Assembly: GCA_963714035.1 (NCBI GenBank)
Contig: OY970224.1
Span: forward strand, 1,922,001-1,986,000
Direction of reading: 5' to 3'
Source: DATFVB01 sp963714035
Lineage (GTDB): Bacteria > Acidobacteriota > Thermoanaerobaculia > UBA5066 > DATFVB01
Length of the DNA stretch: 64,000 nt
Part shown: positions 1 through 9,708 of the stretch, one piece after another
How the letters are laid out: each line of letters begins with the position of its first letter
Position numbering within the stretch: position 1 is the first letter of the stretch
Notes under the pieces: model-generated
Seen by the model: only the letters and a program-made list of their open reading frames with translations
Told to the model about the DNA's origin: nothing
The model's database searches: none
Translations under genes and position numbers: made by a program

Positions 1-63
1 GATCCCGGCCATGGGCGCCAGGACGAGCGGCGGGTCGATCGGAACGGGGCCGTACCTCAGCAC
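1..63 (-). CDS. dus: tRNA-dihydrouridine synthase, N-terminal fragment
   Basis: Only the first 21 codons are inside the window; the rest lies beyond position 1. The minus-strand translation from the GTG at 63 contains LVLAPMAGI, the hallmark N-terminal beta strand and FMN-binding turn of Dus enzymes, which reduce uridines in the tRNA D loop using FMN and NADPH. A perfect TATAAT box lies 9 nt upstream of the GTG, so the message is probably leaderless. The gene is divergent from the kinase at 148. Family assignment rests on this short motif alone, and the subfamily (A, B or C) cannot be decided. Confidence 0.7.
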   Translation of the reverse strand, partial: MLRYGPVPIDPPLVLAPMAGI

Positions 64-72
64 AACCGAAGA

Positions 73-78
73 ATTATA
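73..78 (-). promoter_or_regulatory. -10 box (TATAAT) of the dus-like gene
   Basis: TATAAT on the minus strand ends 9 nt before the GTG start at 63, so transcription would begin at or next to the start codon. No good -35 element is visible. Confidence 0.5.
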
Positions 79-147
79 GCGGCCCGATTCGCTGCTAGAC
101 TCCCCGGCAACCTTGCGAAGTTCGGAAACCGTTCGGCGGGCGCCGGC

Positions 148-2808
148 ATGACGCTCGCGGCGGGCACGAAGCTCGGGCCATACCAGGTCGTCGCCTTTCT
201 CGGGGCCGGCGGCATGGGCGAGGTTTACCGCGCAACGGACACCCGGCTCGGGCGGGACGTCGCGATCAAGGTGCTTCCGGCCGACGTCGCCGCCGACCGC
301 GACCGCGTGGCGCGGTTCCGCCGCGAAGCCCAGCTCGTCGCCTCTCTCAACCACCCGAACATCGCCGCGATCTACGGCATCGAGGAAGCCGACGGGGCCG
401 TCGCTCTCGCGCTCGAGCTCGTCGACGGCGAAGATCTCGCATCCCGGCTCTCGAGCGGGCCGATCCCGGTCGACGAAGCGATCGGGATTGCCCGCCAGAT
501 CGCCGAAGGCCTCGAGGCGGCGCACGAGCGCGGCATCGTCCACCGGGATCTCAAGCCCGGGAATGTGATCGTGACGAAGGACGGCGTCGTCAAGATCCTC
601 GACTTCGGGCTGGCGAAGGCGTGGAGCGGAGATGGCAACGACGCATCGTCGGGCGGCGGCACGCTCTCGCAGTCGCCGACCATGTCGCGCCACATGACCG
701 AGGCCGGGATGATCCTCGGCACCGCCGCCTACATGTCGCCGGAGCAGGCGCGCGGGAAACCCGTGGACAAGCGCTCCGACATCTGGGCGTTCGGCGTCGT
801 CTTCGACGAGATGCTGACCGGAAAGCGCCTCTTCGACGGCGAGACCGTGACGGACGTGCTGGCCGCCGTCCTAACGAGGGAGCCGGATCTCTCGACCCTG
901 CCGCCATCGACTCCGGCTTCGGTTCGGCGTCTGATCGCGCGTTGCCTCGAACGGGACCCGAAGAAGCGGCTCCGCGACATCGGAGAGGCACGGATCGCGC
1001 TCTCGGAACCGGGCGCCGCGACAGGGGCTGCGTCCGCGACGGCGCCGGTCTCCCGCACCGTCCGGCGAGTCCTTCTCCCAGCCCTCGTCGCAGCCGCTGT
1101 GATTTTCGGCGCCGCCGGCCTCTTCGTCGGAACGCGCCTCCGCCCCACGCCCTCGCATCACGTCACCCGTCTTTCGATCGCGCTCCCTCCGGGGCAGGTC
1201 CTGACGGGATTCGGGCCGACGATCTCGCGCGATGGCCGAAAGATCGCCTACACCGCGCGGGACGGAACGGGAATTTCACGCCTCTACCTCCGGCGCCTCG
1301 ATCGCTTCGACGCGACGCCGATTCCCGAAAGTGAGGCCGCCGTCCAGCCGTTCTTCTCGCCCGATGGGGAACGGATCGGATTCTTCGCGAAATCAAAGCT
1401 CATGACCGCTTCGACTTCCGGGGGACCGCCCACCGCGATCGCCGACGCGTCCAACCTCCCGTACGGCGGAACCTGGGACGAGGACGACCGGATCGTTTAC
1501 GTCGCCAACCTCGCGGCCGGCCTCCAACGAATCCCCTCGACGGGAGGGAAGCCCGAAACGCTGACCCGGCCGGACAATCGGGCCGGCGGCTACGCGCACG
1601 TTTTCCCGCAGAGCCTTCCGGGGGGGAAGGGCGTCATCTTCACGATCTGGGGGGGAACCAGCGTCGAGGGACGCGGGCCGGCGATGCTCTCGCTGTCGAC
1701 GCGGAAATGGATGCACCTGCTGCCGGGGCTCGACACCTGCCGCTATGCCGCGTCCGGACATCTCCTCGAATCGAGCCCGCACGGGATTCGCGCCGCGCTC
1801 TTCGATCCGGCCCACCCGCGGCCGACGAACGACCTCACGTTCGTCGCCGAGGACGTCTTCCGGACCACGTCCGTGAGCGATTCCTGGTTCGCGGTCTCCG
1901 AAACCGGAACCCTCGTGTCGGTTCCGGGAGATCCGAACCTCGGCACTCCGGCCTGGGTCGGCCGGGACGGAAGGCCATCCCCGATCCTCGAGAAACCCGA
2001 CTCGTTCGAGAACCTGTCACTGTCGCCGGACGGCTCCCGTGCCATCGTGGGCGACAACCACGGCATGCTCTGGGTCCTCGACCTGCGGAACGGAACGCGC
2101 ATCCGGTTGACGCCGGACGACGAGGCCGCCTCCGCCTACGGGGCCTGGACGCCGGATGGCGCGCGGGTCGTCTTCGGCTCGAACCGGGGCGGCGACTGGG
2201 ACATGTACTCGGTCCCGGCGGCGGGAGGCGAGGCGAAACGGGTGCTCGCCCGGCCGGACAACCAGTTCCCCACCTCGATCGCCCGCGACGGCACGATTCT
2301 TTTCAGCGAGCGATCGAAGACCGCCGGGTCCAACCTTTTCACGCTTTCCCCGAACGGAACCGTGACGGCGATCGTCGAGTCGCCGGCGAGCAAGGTCGGC
2401 GGACAGTTCTCGCCGGACGGCCGGGCCATCGCATACGTTTCGGACGAGACCGGACGCGAAGACGTGTACGTACGATCGGTCCGCCGCCCCGAAGACGTCG
2501 TCGCCGTTTCGAGCGACGGCGGCAAAGCGCCGGTCTGGTCTCCGGACGGGAAGGAGCTCTTCTTCCGGCGGGGTGACGCATTCCTGGCTGCGCCGGTCGC
2601 TTCGCTCGAACCTCTCTCATTCGGCGCGCCCAAGTCGCTCTTTGAGATCCGCGCCGCGCCGGGCCGCACGAGCAATCACCCCGGCTACGGTGTGGCGCCG
2701 GACGGCCGGTTCCTCGTCCAGATGCTCGACTCGCGCGCGCTCCCCACGCACATCGACGTCGTCGAGAACTGGTTCGAGGAGCTGAAAGCGAAGGTCCCCG
2801 TTCGGTAG
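148..2808 (+). CDS. Serine/threonine protein kinase with C-terminal PD40/TolB-type propeller
   Basis: This 886-residue protein is a Hanks-type kinase. Residues 1-290 form the kinase domain: glycine loop GAGGMGEV at 19-26, catalytic lysine K41 in VAIKV, catalytic loop HRDLKPGN at 132-139, and DFG starting at 152. A transmembrane segment follows at about 309-328. The extracytoplasmic part (about 335-886) is a chain of repeats of the type LSPDG, FSPDG and WSPDG, typical of PD40/TolB beta-propellers, which probably sense a ligand or partner. The architecture is common in Acidobacteriota, where it occurs in many paralogues. A TAGACT box lies about 47 nt upstream of the start. The substrate is unknown. 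The next gene is a tandem paralogue. Confidence 0.93.
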   Translation: MTLAAGTKLGPYQVVAFLGAGGMGEVYRATDTRLGRDVAIKVLPADVAADRDRVARFRREAQLVASLNHPNIAAIYGIEEADGAVALALELVDGEDLASRLSSGPIPVDEAIGIARQIAEGLEAAHERGIVHRDLKPGNVIVTKDGVVKILDFGLAKAWSGDGNDASSGGGTLSQSPTMSRHMTEAGMILGTAAYMSPEQARGKPVDKRSDIWAFGVVFDEMLTGKRLFDGETVTDVLAAVLTREPDLSTLPPSTPASVRRLIARCLERDPKKRLRDIGEARIALSEPGAATGAASATAPVSRTVRRVLLPALVAAAVIFGAAGLFVGTRLRPTPSHHVTRLSIALPPGQVLTGFGPTISRDGRKIAYTARDGTGISRLYLRRLDRFDATPIPESEAAVQPFFSPDGERIGFFAKSKLMTASTSGGPPTAIADASNLPYGGTWDEDDRIVYVANLAAGLQRIPSTGGKPETLTRPDNRAGGYAHVFPQSLPGGKGVIFTIWGGTSVEGRGPAMLSLSTRKWMHLLPGLDTCRYAASGHLLESSPHGIRAALFDPAHPRPTNDLTFVAEDVFRTTSVSDSWFAVSETGTLVSVPGDPNLGTPAWVGRDGRPSPILEKPDSFENLSLSPDGSRAIVGDNHGMLWVLDLRNGTRIRLTPDDEAASAYGAWTPDGARVVFGSNRGGDWDMYSVPAAGGEAKRVLARPDNQFPTSIARDGTILFSERSKTAGSNLFTLSPNGTVTAIVESPASKVGGQFSPDGRAIAYVSDETGREDVYVRSVRRPEDVVAVSSDGGKAPVWSPDGKELFFRRGDAFLAAPVASLEPLSFGAPKSLFEIRAAPGRTSNHPGYGVAPDGRFLVQMLDSRALPTHIDVVENWFEELKAKVPVR
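391..786 (+). repeat. Near-identical tract shared with the downstream kinase gene (copy 1)
   Basis: This 396-bp stretch of kinase-coding DNA matches 3199-3594 with a single difference (C at 723 against G at 3531). Sequence on both sides diverges, including third codon positions. The offset between the two genes is exactly 2808 bp with no gaps. Confidence 0.85.
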
Positions 2809-2955
2809 CGGCTCGGACGTCTCGTCGCGAGGGCCAGACCGCCCGACGTTGTAGACTCCCCTCCTTGCTATCCAATCCATCCCGGTCCATTCGCTGCGTG
2901 AGCGTCGGCACGATCCGCACCCGTGGAACGCGACCGGTTTTCGGGTGAACTCCCG

Positions 2956-5676
2956 GTGAGCCTTTCCCCCGGCTCGCGGCTCGGCCCGTACCAGGTCGTC
3001 TCGTTCCTCGGCGCCGGCGGCATGGGAGAGGTTTACCGCGCAACGGACACGCGGCTCGGGCGGGACGTCGCGATCAAGGTGCTTCCGGCCGACGTCGCCG
3101 CGGACCGCGACCGCGTGGCGCGGTTCCGCCGCGAAGCTCAGCTCGTCGCTTCCTTGAACCACCCGAACGTCGCGGCGATCTACGGCATCGAGGAAGTCGA
3201 CGGGGCCGTCGCTCTCGCGCTCGAGCTCGTCGACGGCGAAGATCTCGCATCCCGGCTCTCGAGCGGGCCGATCCCGGTCGACGAAGCGATCGGGATTGCC
3301 CGCCAGATCGCCGAAGGCCTCGAGGCGGCGCACGAGCGCGGCATCGTCCACCGGGATCTCAAGCCCGGGAATGTGATCGTGACGAAGGACGGCGTCGTCA
3401 AGATCCTCGACTTCGGGCTGGCGAAGGCGTGGAGCGGAGATGGCAACGACGCATCGTCGGGCGGCGGCACGCTCTCGCAGTCGCCGACCATGTCGCGCCA
3501 CATGACCGAGGCCGGGATGATCCTCGGCACGGCCGCCTACATGTCGCCGGAGCAGGCGCGCGGGAAACCCGTGGACAAGCGCTCCGACATCTGGTCCTAC
3601 GGAGTCGTCGTCTACGAGATGCTGACCGGGCGGCGGCTGTTCGACGGCGAGACGGTCACCGACGTGCTCGCGGCCGTCCTCACACGGGAAGCGAACCTGA
3701 CCGCGCTGCCGCCGGAGACCCCGGGTTCCGTCCGCCGATTGGTCGCCCGCTGCCTCGATCGCGACCCGAAGAAGCGGCTTCGCGACATCGGCGAAGCGCG
3801 GTTCATCCTCGCGGATCCCGGCGCGACCGAGGTCCGGGAAAGCCCGACGGCCGCTCCGGCGGCGATGAGCCCTCGCCGGCGCGCCGCGATCGGAGCGATC
3901 GCCGCGGCGGCGCTCGCCGCCGGCATCCTCGCCGGCTGGCTCCTGCGCCGCTCCCCGCCGCCCGCGCTCGGGGCGGGAGCGCGCTGGTCGCTCTCGATCC
4001 CCGACGGCTTCACGCTGCTGGCCGAATCGGCGCCGCAGCTCGCGATCTCGGACGACGGCCGTCTGCAGGCCGCCATCGTGGTCGACTCGACGCGCACCAG
4101 CCATCTGCTCGTGCGTTCGGTGGACGAGATCGAGCCGCGCGTCCTCGCCGACACCGACGGCGCGAATTCCCCGTTCTTTTCTCCCGACGGGAAATGGATC
4201 GGTTTCTTCCGGAACCAGTCGATATTCAAGATCCCGGCGGCGGGGGGCCCGCCGATCGACCTCGCGGCGACCGCCACCGTCACGGCGGCCCGCGGCGCCA
4301 CGTGGAGCCGCGACGGTTACATCTATTTCGCCCCGAACGTCGCCACCGGCCTGTCACGCGTCTTCCAGAACGGTGGGCCCGTGACCGCCGTCACCCGGCT
4401 CGACGCGGCGCGCGACGAACGGACGCACCGCTGGCCCCAGGCGCTCCCCGACGGCAGCGCCGTTCTCTTCACGTGCGACACCGCCGCCTCGACCGAGTAC
4501 TACGACGATGCCCGCATCGAAGCGGTCCGGCCCGCGACCGGCGAGCGCAAGGTCCTCGTCGAGGGGTCGAGCCAGGCGCGCTACGGCTCCGACGACCGGC
4601 TCATCTTCGCCCGCGGCGGCTCGCTCTATTCGATCGCGTTCGACCCTCGGACGCTCACGACCCGGGGGACCCCCGAGGTGGTCGTGCAGGGAGTCGCCAC
4701 GGACGTCAGCTCGGGCGCCGTGCAGTTCGCGGTCTCTCCCAGCGGCGCGGCGATCTGGGCTCCCGGCGGCGCGATCGCCCAGTACCGCCTCTTCTGGGTC
4801 GATCCGAAGGGGACGGAGACGCCCGTCCCGGTTCTCTCCGATCCTTACAACGAATCGTCTCTTTCGCCCGATGGCAAGCGGGTCGCGTTGACGGGTGGCA
4901 AAGGCGGTGTCGCGGATCTCTGGGTGGCCGATCTCGAGCGTGGCACGCAGACTCGCCTGACGGTCGGCAACGTCATCGCGAACCCGTTCTGGTCGCCCGA
5001 CGGCACTCACGTCGCCTACCTGGTTCGCGTGCACGGACGGGAAGACCGGCAGTGGCAGATCGCCTGGAAGTCCGCCGACGGCAGCCGCGAGGCGGAGACG
5101 CTTCTCGAGAGCGCCAACCCGCTGTCCCCGAGCTCGTTCACCCCCGACGGGCGCGAGATCCTTTACAGCATGCTCAAAGACTCGGGAGGAGAACAGGCCA
5201 GATCCGACATCTACCGCCTCCCCGTGACGGGCGATCGAAAACCGGTGCTGCTCCTCGGCGACCGGTTCGGGAAACGCGACGCGGTCGTTTCGCCCGACGG
5301 GCGCTGGCTCGCCTACATCTCGAACGAAGGGGGCGAGGCCAACGTCTTCGTCCGTCCCTTCCCGTCCGGGGAAGGCCGATGGCAGATTTCCGGAGGCCTC
5401 GCGTTCGAACCGCGCTGGAGTCCCGACCAGAAGAACCTCTTCTTTCGTTCCGGCTCGGCGATCTTTCGCGTTCCGGTCGAAACGCGCGGCACGTTTTCCG
5501 CGGGAAAACCGCAGCTCGTCCTCGACCGGGTCTCGACGGCGGGCATCGTCCACACGTATTCACCGACGCCGGACGGCAGGATTTTCACACCCCGATCGCC
5601 CGAAGGGCGCGGCTCTGCCCGGACGGTCTTCCTCGACCTCGGATTCGCGGGGCGAATCGCGAGGGAGGGGGAATAG
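2956..5676 (+). CDS. Serine/threonine protein kinase with C-terminal PD40/TolB-type propeller, tandem paralogue
   Basis: The protein is 906 residues from the GTG at 2956. I prefer this start because the N-terminus (SLSPGSRLGPYQVV) then aligns without gaps to the upstream kinase; a GTG at 2923 would add 11 residues. Kinase landmarks fall at the same positions: G-loop 19-26, K41, HRDLKPGN 132-139, DFG 152. One transmembrane helix lies at about 308-329, followed by PD40 blades (FSPDG, LSPDG, WSPDG). The sensor half is much less similar to its neighbour than the kinase half, which suggests a shared output with a different input. A TAGACT box lies at about 2852. Confidence 0.92.
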   Translation: MSLSPGSRLGPYQVVSFLGAGGMGEVYRATDTRLGRDVAIKVLPADVAADRDRVARFRREAQLVASLNHPNVAAIYGIEEVDGAVALALELVDGEDLASRLSSGPIPVDEAIGIARQIAEGLEAAHERGIVHRDLKPGNVIVTKDGVVKILDFGLAKAWSGDGNDASSGGGTLSQSPTMSRHMTEAGMILGTAAYMSPEQARGKPVDKRSDIWSYGVVVYEMLTGRRLFDGETVTDVLAAVLTREANLTALPPETPGSVRRLVARCLDRDPKKRLRDIGEARFILADPGATEVRESPTAAPAAMSPRRRAAIGAIAAAALAAGILAGWLLRRSPPPALGAGARWSLSIPDGFTLLAESAPQLAISDDGRLQAAIVVDSTRTSHLLVRSVDEIEPRVLADTDGANSPFFSPDGKWIGFFRNQSIFKIPAAGGPPIDLAATATVTAARGATWSRDGYIYFAPNVATGLSRVFQNGGPVTAVTRLDAARDERTHRWPQALPDGSAVLFTCDTAASTEYYDDARIEAVRPATGERKVLVEGSSQARYGSDDRLIFARGGSLYSIAFDPRTLTTRGTPEVVVQGVATDVSSGAVQFAVSPSGAAIWAPGGAIAQYRLFWVDPKGTETPVPVLSDPYNESSLSPDGKRVALTGGKGGVADLWVADLERGTQTRLTVGNVIANPFWSPDGTHVAYLVRVHGREDRQWQIAWKSADGSREAETLLESANPLSPSSFTPDGREILYSMLKDSGGEQARSDIYRLPVTGDRKPVLLLGDRFGKRDAVVSPDGRWLAYISNEGGEANVFVRPFPSGEGRWQISGGLAFEPRWSPDQKNLFFRSGSAIFRVPVETRGTFSAGKPQLVLDRVSTAGIVHTYSPTPDGRIFTPRSPEGRGSARTVFLDLGFAGRIAREGE
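3199..3594 (+). repeat. Near-identical tract shared with the upstream kinase gene (copy 2)
   Basis: This is the partner of 391-786, with one mismatch in 396 bp. It runs from just before the kinase catalytic loop to the DIW motif of subdomain IX, then stops abruptly, as expected for gene conversion. Confidence 0.85.
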
Positions 5677-5799
5677 GCCCGTCGCGATCCCGAAAAGAGG
5701 GCGGCCCTCCGCGGGAATTCCTGTGAAATCATCTCTCCCGGCCGGCGCAAGCAACTTCGGACCGCAAGCGCCGTATCTCTGGCGAAAAGGAGAGCTCGA

Positions 5800-7893
5800 A
5801 TGCGGAAACTCGCTCTGATCCTTTCGTGCGCCCTGGCGGCCATGGCCTCGCCGGCCGCGTCCCAGGCAGCCTCACCGGCGGCGTCCCAGGCGGCCTCACC
5901 GGCCGCAGCGCCTCCGGACGTCCCGATCGGCCCCCCGATCTGGGCGGCCAAACCGGACGTCAAAGCCTTCGAAGCGCTCGAGAACGGGCGGATCGAGGCG
6001 GCGAAAAAGTCGATCGAGGCGATCACGGCGGCGAAAGGCCCCCGCACGATCGCGAACACCCTGCAGCCCTACGACGACGCCACCCGCGAGCTCGACTCGG
6101 CGGCGTACCTATCGTACCTGATGCAGCAAGTCCACCAGGACGCCGCGTTTCGCGACTCCGCGACGGCGATGATCCGGACGATCAGCGCCGTCCAGACGGA
6201 CATCTCGCTGAATCGCGGCGTGTATGACGCGCTGTCGGCGCTGAAGCTCTCCTCCGCCGACGCGGGGACGAAGTACTTCGTCGCCCGCCAGCTCCTCTTC
6301 TTCCACCTGTCCGGCGTGGACAAGGACGAGGCGACCCGCACGCGGCTCAAGAAACTGAACGACGAGCTGACGGAGGAGTCCTCGGCATTCGAGCGGAACA
6401 TCTCCGACGACATGCGGACGACCGACGCCGACCCGGCGGAGCTGAAAGGCCTGCCGCAGGACTACATCGACCGCCACAAGCCGGGCGCCGACGGGAAAGT
6501 GAAAATCACGACCGCCTACCCCGACAGTCTCCCCGCTTTCAAGTTCGCCGAAAGCACCGAGCTGCGTAAGCGCCTTTACGAGGCGTTCAACAACCGCGCG
6601 TATCCGAAAAACAAGGACGTGCTCCTGAAAATGGCCGCGACCCGCGCCGAGATCGCGAAGCTCCTGGGCTTCGCGACGTGGGCCGATGCCGACGCCGCGC
6701 CGAAGATGGCCCGGACGTCCGCCCGGGTCTCCGAGTTCATCCGGGAGCTCGACGCCGCGGCTCGGCCGGTGATGGATCGCGAGTTCCAGACGCTGCTGGC
6801 CGAGAAGCGCAAGCGCGAGCCCGGGGCGACCGAGATCCACGACTACGAGTCTTCGTATCTCTCCGAGCAGGTCCGGCGCGCCTCCTACGATTTCGACTCG
6901 CAGTCGGTACGCCCGTACTTCCCCTATCCGCGCGTGCGCCAGGGAATTCTCGACACGGCCTCGAAGCTCTTCCACGTGCGGTTCGAGCCGGAGCCGACGG
7001 CGGGAGGATGGGATCCCGCCGTCGAGACGTTCCAGGTCTGGGAAGGCGGTCAACGGATCGGGCGGATCTACCTCGACATGCACCCGCGCAAGGGGAAGTA
7101 CTCCCACGCGAACATGGTCCCCGTCCTCGACGGCATCGCGGGCAAGCAGCTCCCCGAAGCGGCGCTCGTCTGCAACTTCCCGGAAGCGACGGCGACGGAT
7201 CCGGGCTTGATGGAGTACGGCGACGTCGTCACGTTTTTCCACGAGTTCGGCCATCTCGTGCACTGGGTGCTTTCCGGACGGCAGAAATGGGCGGGAGAGA
7301 ACCCCCTGAATCTCGAGCAGGACTTCATCGAAGCCCCGTCCCAGATGCTCGAGGAGTTCATGCGGAGCCCGCAGGTCCTGGCGGGTTTCGCGAAGCACTA
7401 CCAGACGGGCGAGACGATCCCCGCCGAGCTCGTCGCGCGAATGAACCGCGCGTCGGCGTTCGGGCGCGGGAGCGGCGTCGCGACGCAGACCGCGCTTTCG
7501 GCGATCTCCCACGACATCTACACGGCCGATCCCGCGACCCTCGATCCCGAAGCGATCTGCCTCGACGCCTGGAAGAAATACACGAAAACCACCGTGACGC
7601 CCGGCACGCACTTCTACGCGTCCTTCGGCCACCTCGCCGGCTACTCGTCGGCCTACTACACGTACATGTGGGACAAGGTCATCGCGGAGGACTTCGCGGG
7701 TCAGTTCGACCGGTCAAACCTCCTCGACGACAAGGCCTCGCTCCGCTACCGCCGGACGGTGCTCGAGCCCGGCGGCTCCGTCTCGGCCAACGACCTCGTC
7801 AAGAACTTCCTCGGCCGACCGCAGGACATGCGCGCGTTCCAGAAATGGATGAATGAAGAATTCGAGACGGCCATGCCGCCTCCAGGAAAATAG
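5800..7893 (+). CDS. Secreted M3-family zinc metallopeptidase (oligopeptidase F/thimet-like)
   Basis: The protein is 697 residues. A signal peptide (about 1-22) is followed by a low-complexity Ala/Ser/Pro/Gln linker built from two to three copies of a 24-bp unit (about 5850-5905). The zinc site is HEFGH at 481-485, inside FFHEFGHLVHW, with a downstream glutamate in EAPSQMLEE as the likely third ligand; this is the M3 arrangement. M3 enzymes cleave short peptides, and the signal peptide places this one in the periplasm or outside the cell. The start has a good Shine-Dalgarno (AAAAGGAG). Fragments of a second copy lie at 8289 and 23283, and homology continues a few dozen bases past the stop codon. 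Confidence 0.92.
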   Translation: MRKLALILSCALAAMASPAASQAASPAASQAASPAAAPPDVPIGPPIWAAKPDVKAFEALENGRIEAAKKSIEAITAAKGPRTIANTLQPYDDATRELDSAAYLSYLMQQVHQDAAFRDSATAMIRTISAVQTDISLNRGVYDALSALKLSSADAGTKYFVARQLLFFHLSGVDKDEATRTRLKKLNDELTEESSAFERNISDDMRTTDADPAELKGLPQDYIDRHKPGADGKVKITTAYPDSLPAFKFAESTELRKRLYEAFNNRAYPKNKDVLLKMAATRAEIAKLLGFATWADADAAPKMARTSARVSEFIRELDAAARPVMDREFQTLLAEKRKREPGATEIHDYESSYLSEQVRRASYDFDSQSVRPYFPYPRVRQGILDTASKLFHVRFEPEPTAGGWDPAVETFQVWEGGQRIGRIYLDMHPRKGKYSHANMVPVLDGIAGKQLPEAALVCNFPEATATDPGLMEYGDVVTFFHEFGHLVHWVLSGRQKWAGENPLNLEQDFIEAPSQMLEEFMRSPQVLAGFAKHYQTGETIPAELVARMNRASAFGRGSGVATQTALSAISHDIYTADPATLDPEAICLDAWKKYTKTTVTPGTHFYASFGHLAGYSSAYYTYMWDKVIAEDFAGQFDRSNLLDDKASLRYRRTVLEPGGSVSANDLVKNFLGRPQDMRAFQKWMNEEFETAMPPPGK

Positions 7894-7936
7894 CGAGCCG
7901 TAGCATCGCTATCGGTAGGTGGCAGGGCGGAGGCCG

Positions 7937-8200
7937 ATGATCACTCCTAGTATGAAACTTCGCATCAAGCTGGCACGCTCGCGTGTAATGTTGTCGTTTG
8001 CTGGAATTGTTCTCTCGACGATCGCGTGGCTTGGATTCCTGGGGCGGCTAATATCGGCTGTAAGGAATCACGACGGAAGCGGTGTGGAGATCGGTCTATT
8101 CGGAACGGTACTTTCGCCGGCACTGTTCCTCTTGTTTTTCTTTCAATATCGTCAGAGTCGAAAAGACCTCGACACCAAGAGACGACAGCGCAGTCGCTGA
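7937..8200 (+). CDS. Small two-helix membrane protein, unknown
   Basis: This 87-residue protein has two hydrophobic segments (about 16-40 and 56-75) and a very basic tail (KDLDTKRRQRSR). I chose the ATG at 7937 because GGAGG sits just upstream; an in-frame ATG at 7952 is also possible. The DNA is less GC-rich than the peptidase gene before it. I do not recognise a family. It lies in the decayed region between the M3 gene and an M3 fragment, so it may be passenger DNA. Confidence 0.45.
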   Translation: MITPSMKLRIKLARSRVMLSFAGIVLSTIAWLGFLGRLISAVRNHDGSGVEIGLFGTVLSPALFLLFFFQYRQSRKDLDTKRRQRSR

Positions 8201-8288
8201 GAAATCGTAGACAGCTGAGCGGGAACTTCTTCGGCGGTCGCATCGACCCATAAGGCCATACACCGCGACTGACCCCACTCCCGCCTAC

Positions 8289-8441
8289 GTGCGGTTCGAG
8301 CCGGAGCCGACGGCAGGCGGATGGGATCCCGCCGTCGAGACCTTCCAGGTCTGGGAAGGGAACGAGCGGATCGGGCGGATCTACCTCGACATGCACCCGC
8401 GCAAGGGGAAGTACTCCCACGCCAACATGGTCCCCGTTCTC
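8289..8441 (+). pseudogene. M3 metallopeptidase fragment (internal piece of a second copy)
   Basis: About 153 bp closely match 6976-7128 of the intact M3 gene, covering roughly its residues 393-443 (from VRFEPEPT to NMVPVL). Homology begins and ends abruptly; beyond VPVL the frame runs into unrelated sequence. The last 40 or so bases overlap in content with the start of the larger M3 fragment at 23283, so the two pieces are probably parts of one disrupted duplicate. The bases just before it (CCATAAG...CGACTGACCC) resemble those just before the 23283 fragment. Confidence 0.85.
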
Positions 8442-8445
8442 GTTC

Positions 8446-8965
8446 GAGGGGACGGGGAAGGGGGCTCGGGAGGGTCGAGCCAGAATCTCCGCGTGAGGGA
8501 GAAGCTGAGCACCAGAATGCCATGATGGAGCCCCGGCTTAGGACGACCCCGGATACCTCCAGATTCGAGGAAATCTGAGGGTCTGGAGTCGTCCGAGGTC
8601 GTCCGGAGTGGTCTTGGGGACCCATTTTGAACTCGTTTTTGAACTCCGCTTTCCACGGGCTTTGGGATCGTCAAGAAAGGAAGAATTCGAATGACCTCGA
8701 ACGACACTTTCCCTCCCGCGCAACGATTTCCACGGCGCCTTTCGGTGGGTAAACCTGTCGCCGGTAGATAGCAACATGTACGATCAGGTGTTCCCGCCTG
8801 CCACGCCAGAGGCGTGGTTAGATCTTGACCGGCCGTTGCGATTCTCGACATCATCGGACTTTACTGGCGTCGGGACCGAGATACGGGATAACTCGATTGC
8901 GAGGTTTTTTGGTGAGAGAATACCGCTGTGCGATGCCGCTCTTGGGCAGCTGTGTAGGTAATTAA
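8446..8965. other. Gene-poor gap, decayed accessory DNA
   Basis: About 520 bp hold no convincing gene. An ATG at 8691 has a fair ribosome site but only 26 codons follow. A 61-codon frame at 8776-8961 has no recognisable features. The region lies between an M3 remnant and a small membrane protein and looks like eroded sequence. Confidence 0.5.
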
Positions 8966-8968
8966 GTG

Positions 8969-9352
8969 ATGTCACGACGCTTCTTCACACTGGGCGTCTG
9001 CGGCGTTATTGGAGTTATACTTCTTCAGTACTTAGTGTGGTCGAACGTGCCATATTTACCGTGGGACTCCGACACAAACACATTCGGGCGCTATTGTTCT
9101 TACCTTCCGGTCGGTGGTCCCGTGGCGGCTGCCCTGGATTGGGCCGCCCCAGCGGTCATGCAACCGACAAGGTTTATGATTCGCGGCAGAAACCCTCGCC
9201 ACGAGACGCGGGTGCATGCAATCGTTTTTCGGCTGATCGCCTCAAAACAGGTGCGTCTGGAGTTCGTCAGTCTAGCGCTGATTAACTCTCTCTTCTGGCT
9301 CGTTGGCATATTGGTGGTTATGCTGTTATGGCGGCGCTTCGCTCAGGATTAG
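8969..9352 (+). CDS. Membrane protein of unknown function
   Basis: This 127-residue protein has an N-terminal hydrophobic helix (about 6-24), an extracytoplasmic middle of about 75 residues, and a second helix near the C-terminus (about 100-120) ending in a basic tail. A GTG immediately before the ATG gives a one-residue-longer alternative. Base composition is lower in GC than the flanking core genes, suggesting acquired DNA. No family is recognised. It stands alone, with about 360 bp of apparently empty sequence downstream. Confidence 0.5.
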   Translation: MSRRFFTLGVCGVIGVILLQYLVWSNVPYLPWDSDTNTFGRYCSYLPVGGPVAAALDWAAPAVMQPTRFMIRGRNPRHETRVHAIVFRLIASKQVRLEFVSLALINSLFWLVGILVVMLLWRRFAQD

Positions 9353-9708
9353 GAGGCGTGTTTCAGATGCCAGAGAGTCAGGGACGTACGGGGAAGTGAA
9401 TGTGCGGCTTGTTCCGGGCACCCCCTCCCAATGGTCGAGGCGTCTGCTCGAAGCGTCGGCCGATGCTTAGGGAGAAAGAATCCGTATCCGTGATGATAGA
9501 TGCGACCGTCATCGTGATTGCTCGCAAGGCGAATGATGAGCCGCCCCGAAAACCCCGGTGTGAACCTTTACCCGTAGGTCGGCAAGGCCACGAATCGGCC
9601 GGCGATCACAGGAGCCCCCGTGTGACAGACAGGAGCTCATCCGCCGTCTGCAACCCAGAAGTGCCTCGTGCGGTGTGATGGTGACGACATCGAGCGGCAT
9701 CAGGGGTC
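9353..9708. other. Intergenic gap without a supportable gene
   Basis: No frame here has plausible coding composition and no RNA gene is seen. The longest plus frame (9400-9678) is arginine- and proline-rich in the manner of a chance frame. Confidence 0.4.

Noticed and set aside
2617..4104. Long minus-strand frame of 495 codons opposite the kinases
   Set aside because: It is very rich in Arg, Gly and Ala with no domain, and lies opposite strongly supported kinase codons. High GC produces such frames.
8776..8961. 61-codon plus frame
   Set aside because: No family, no clear ribosome site and located in decayed DNA; not enough to call a gene.
9400..9678. 92-codon plus frame
   Set aside because: Pro/Arg-rich chance composition and no features.
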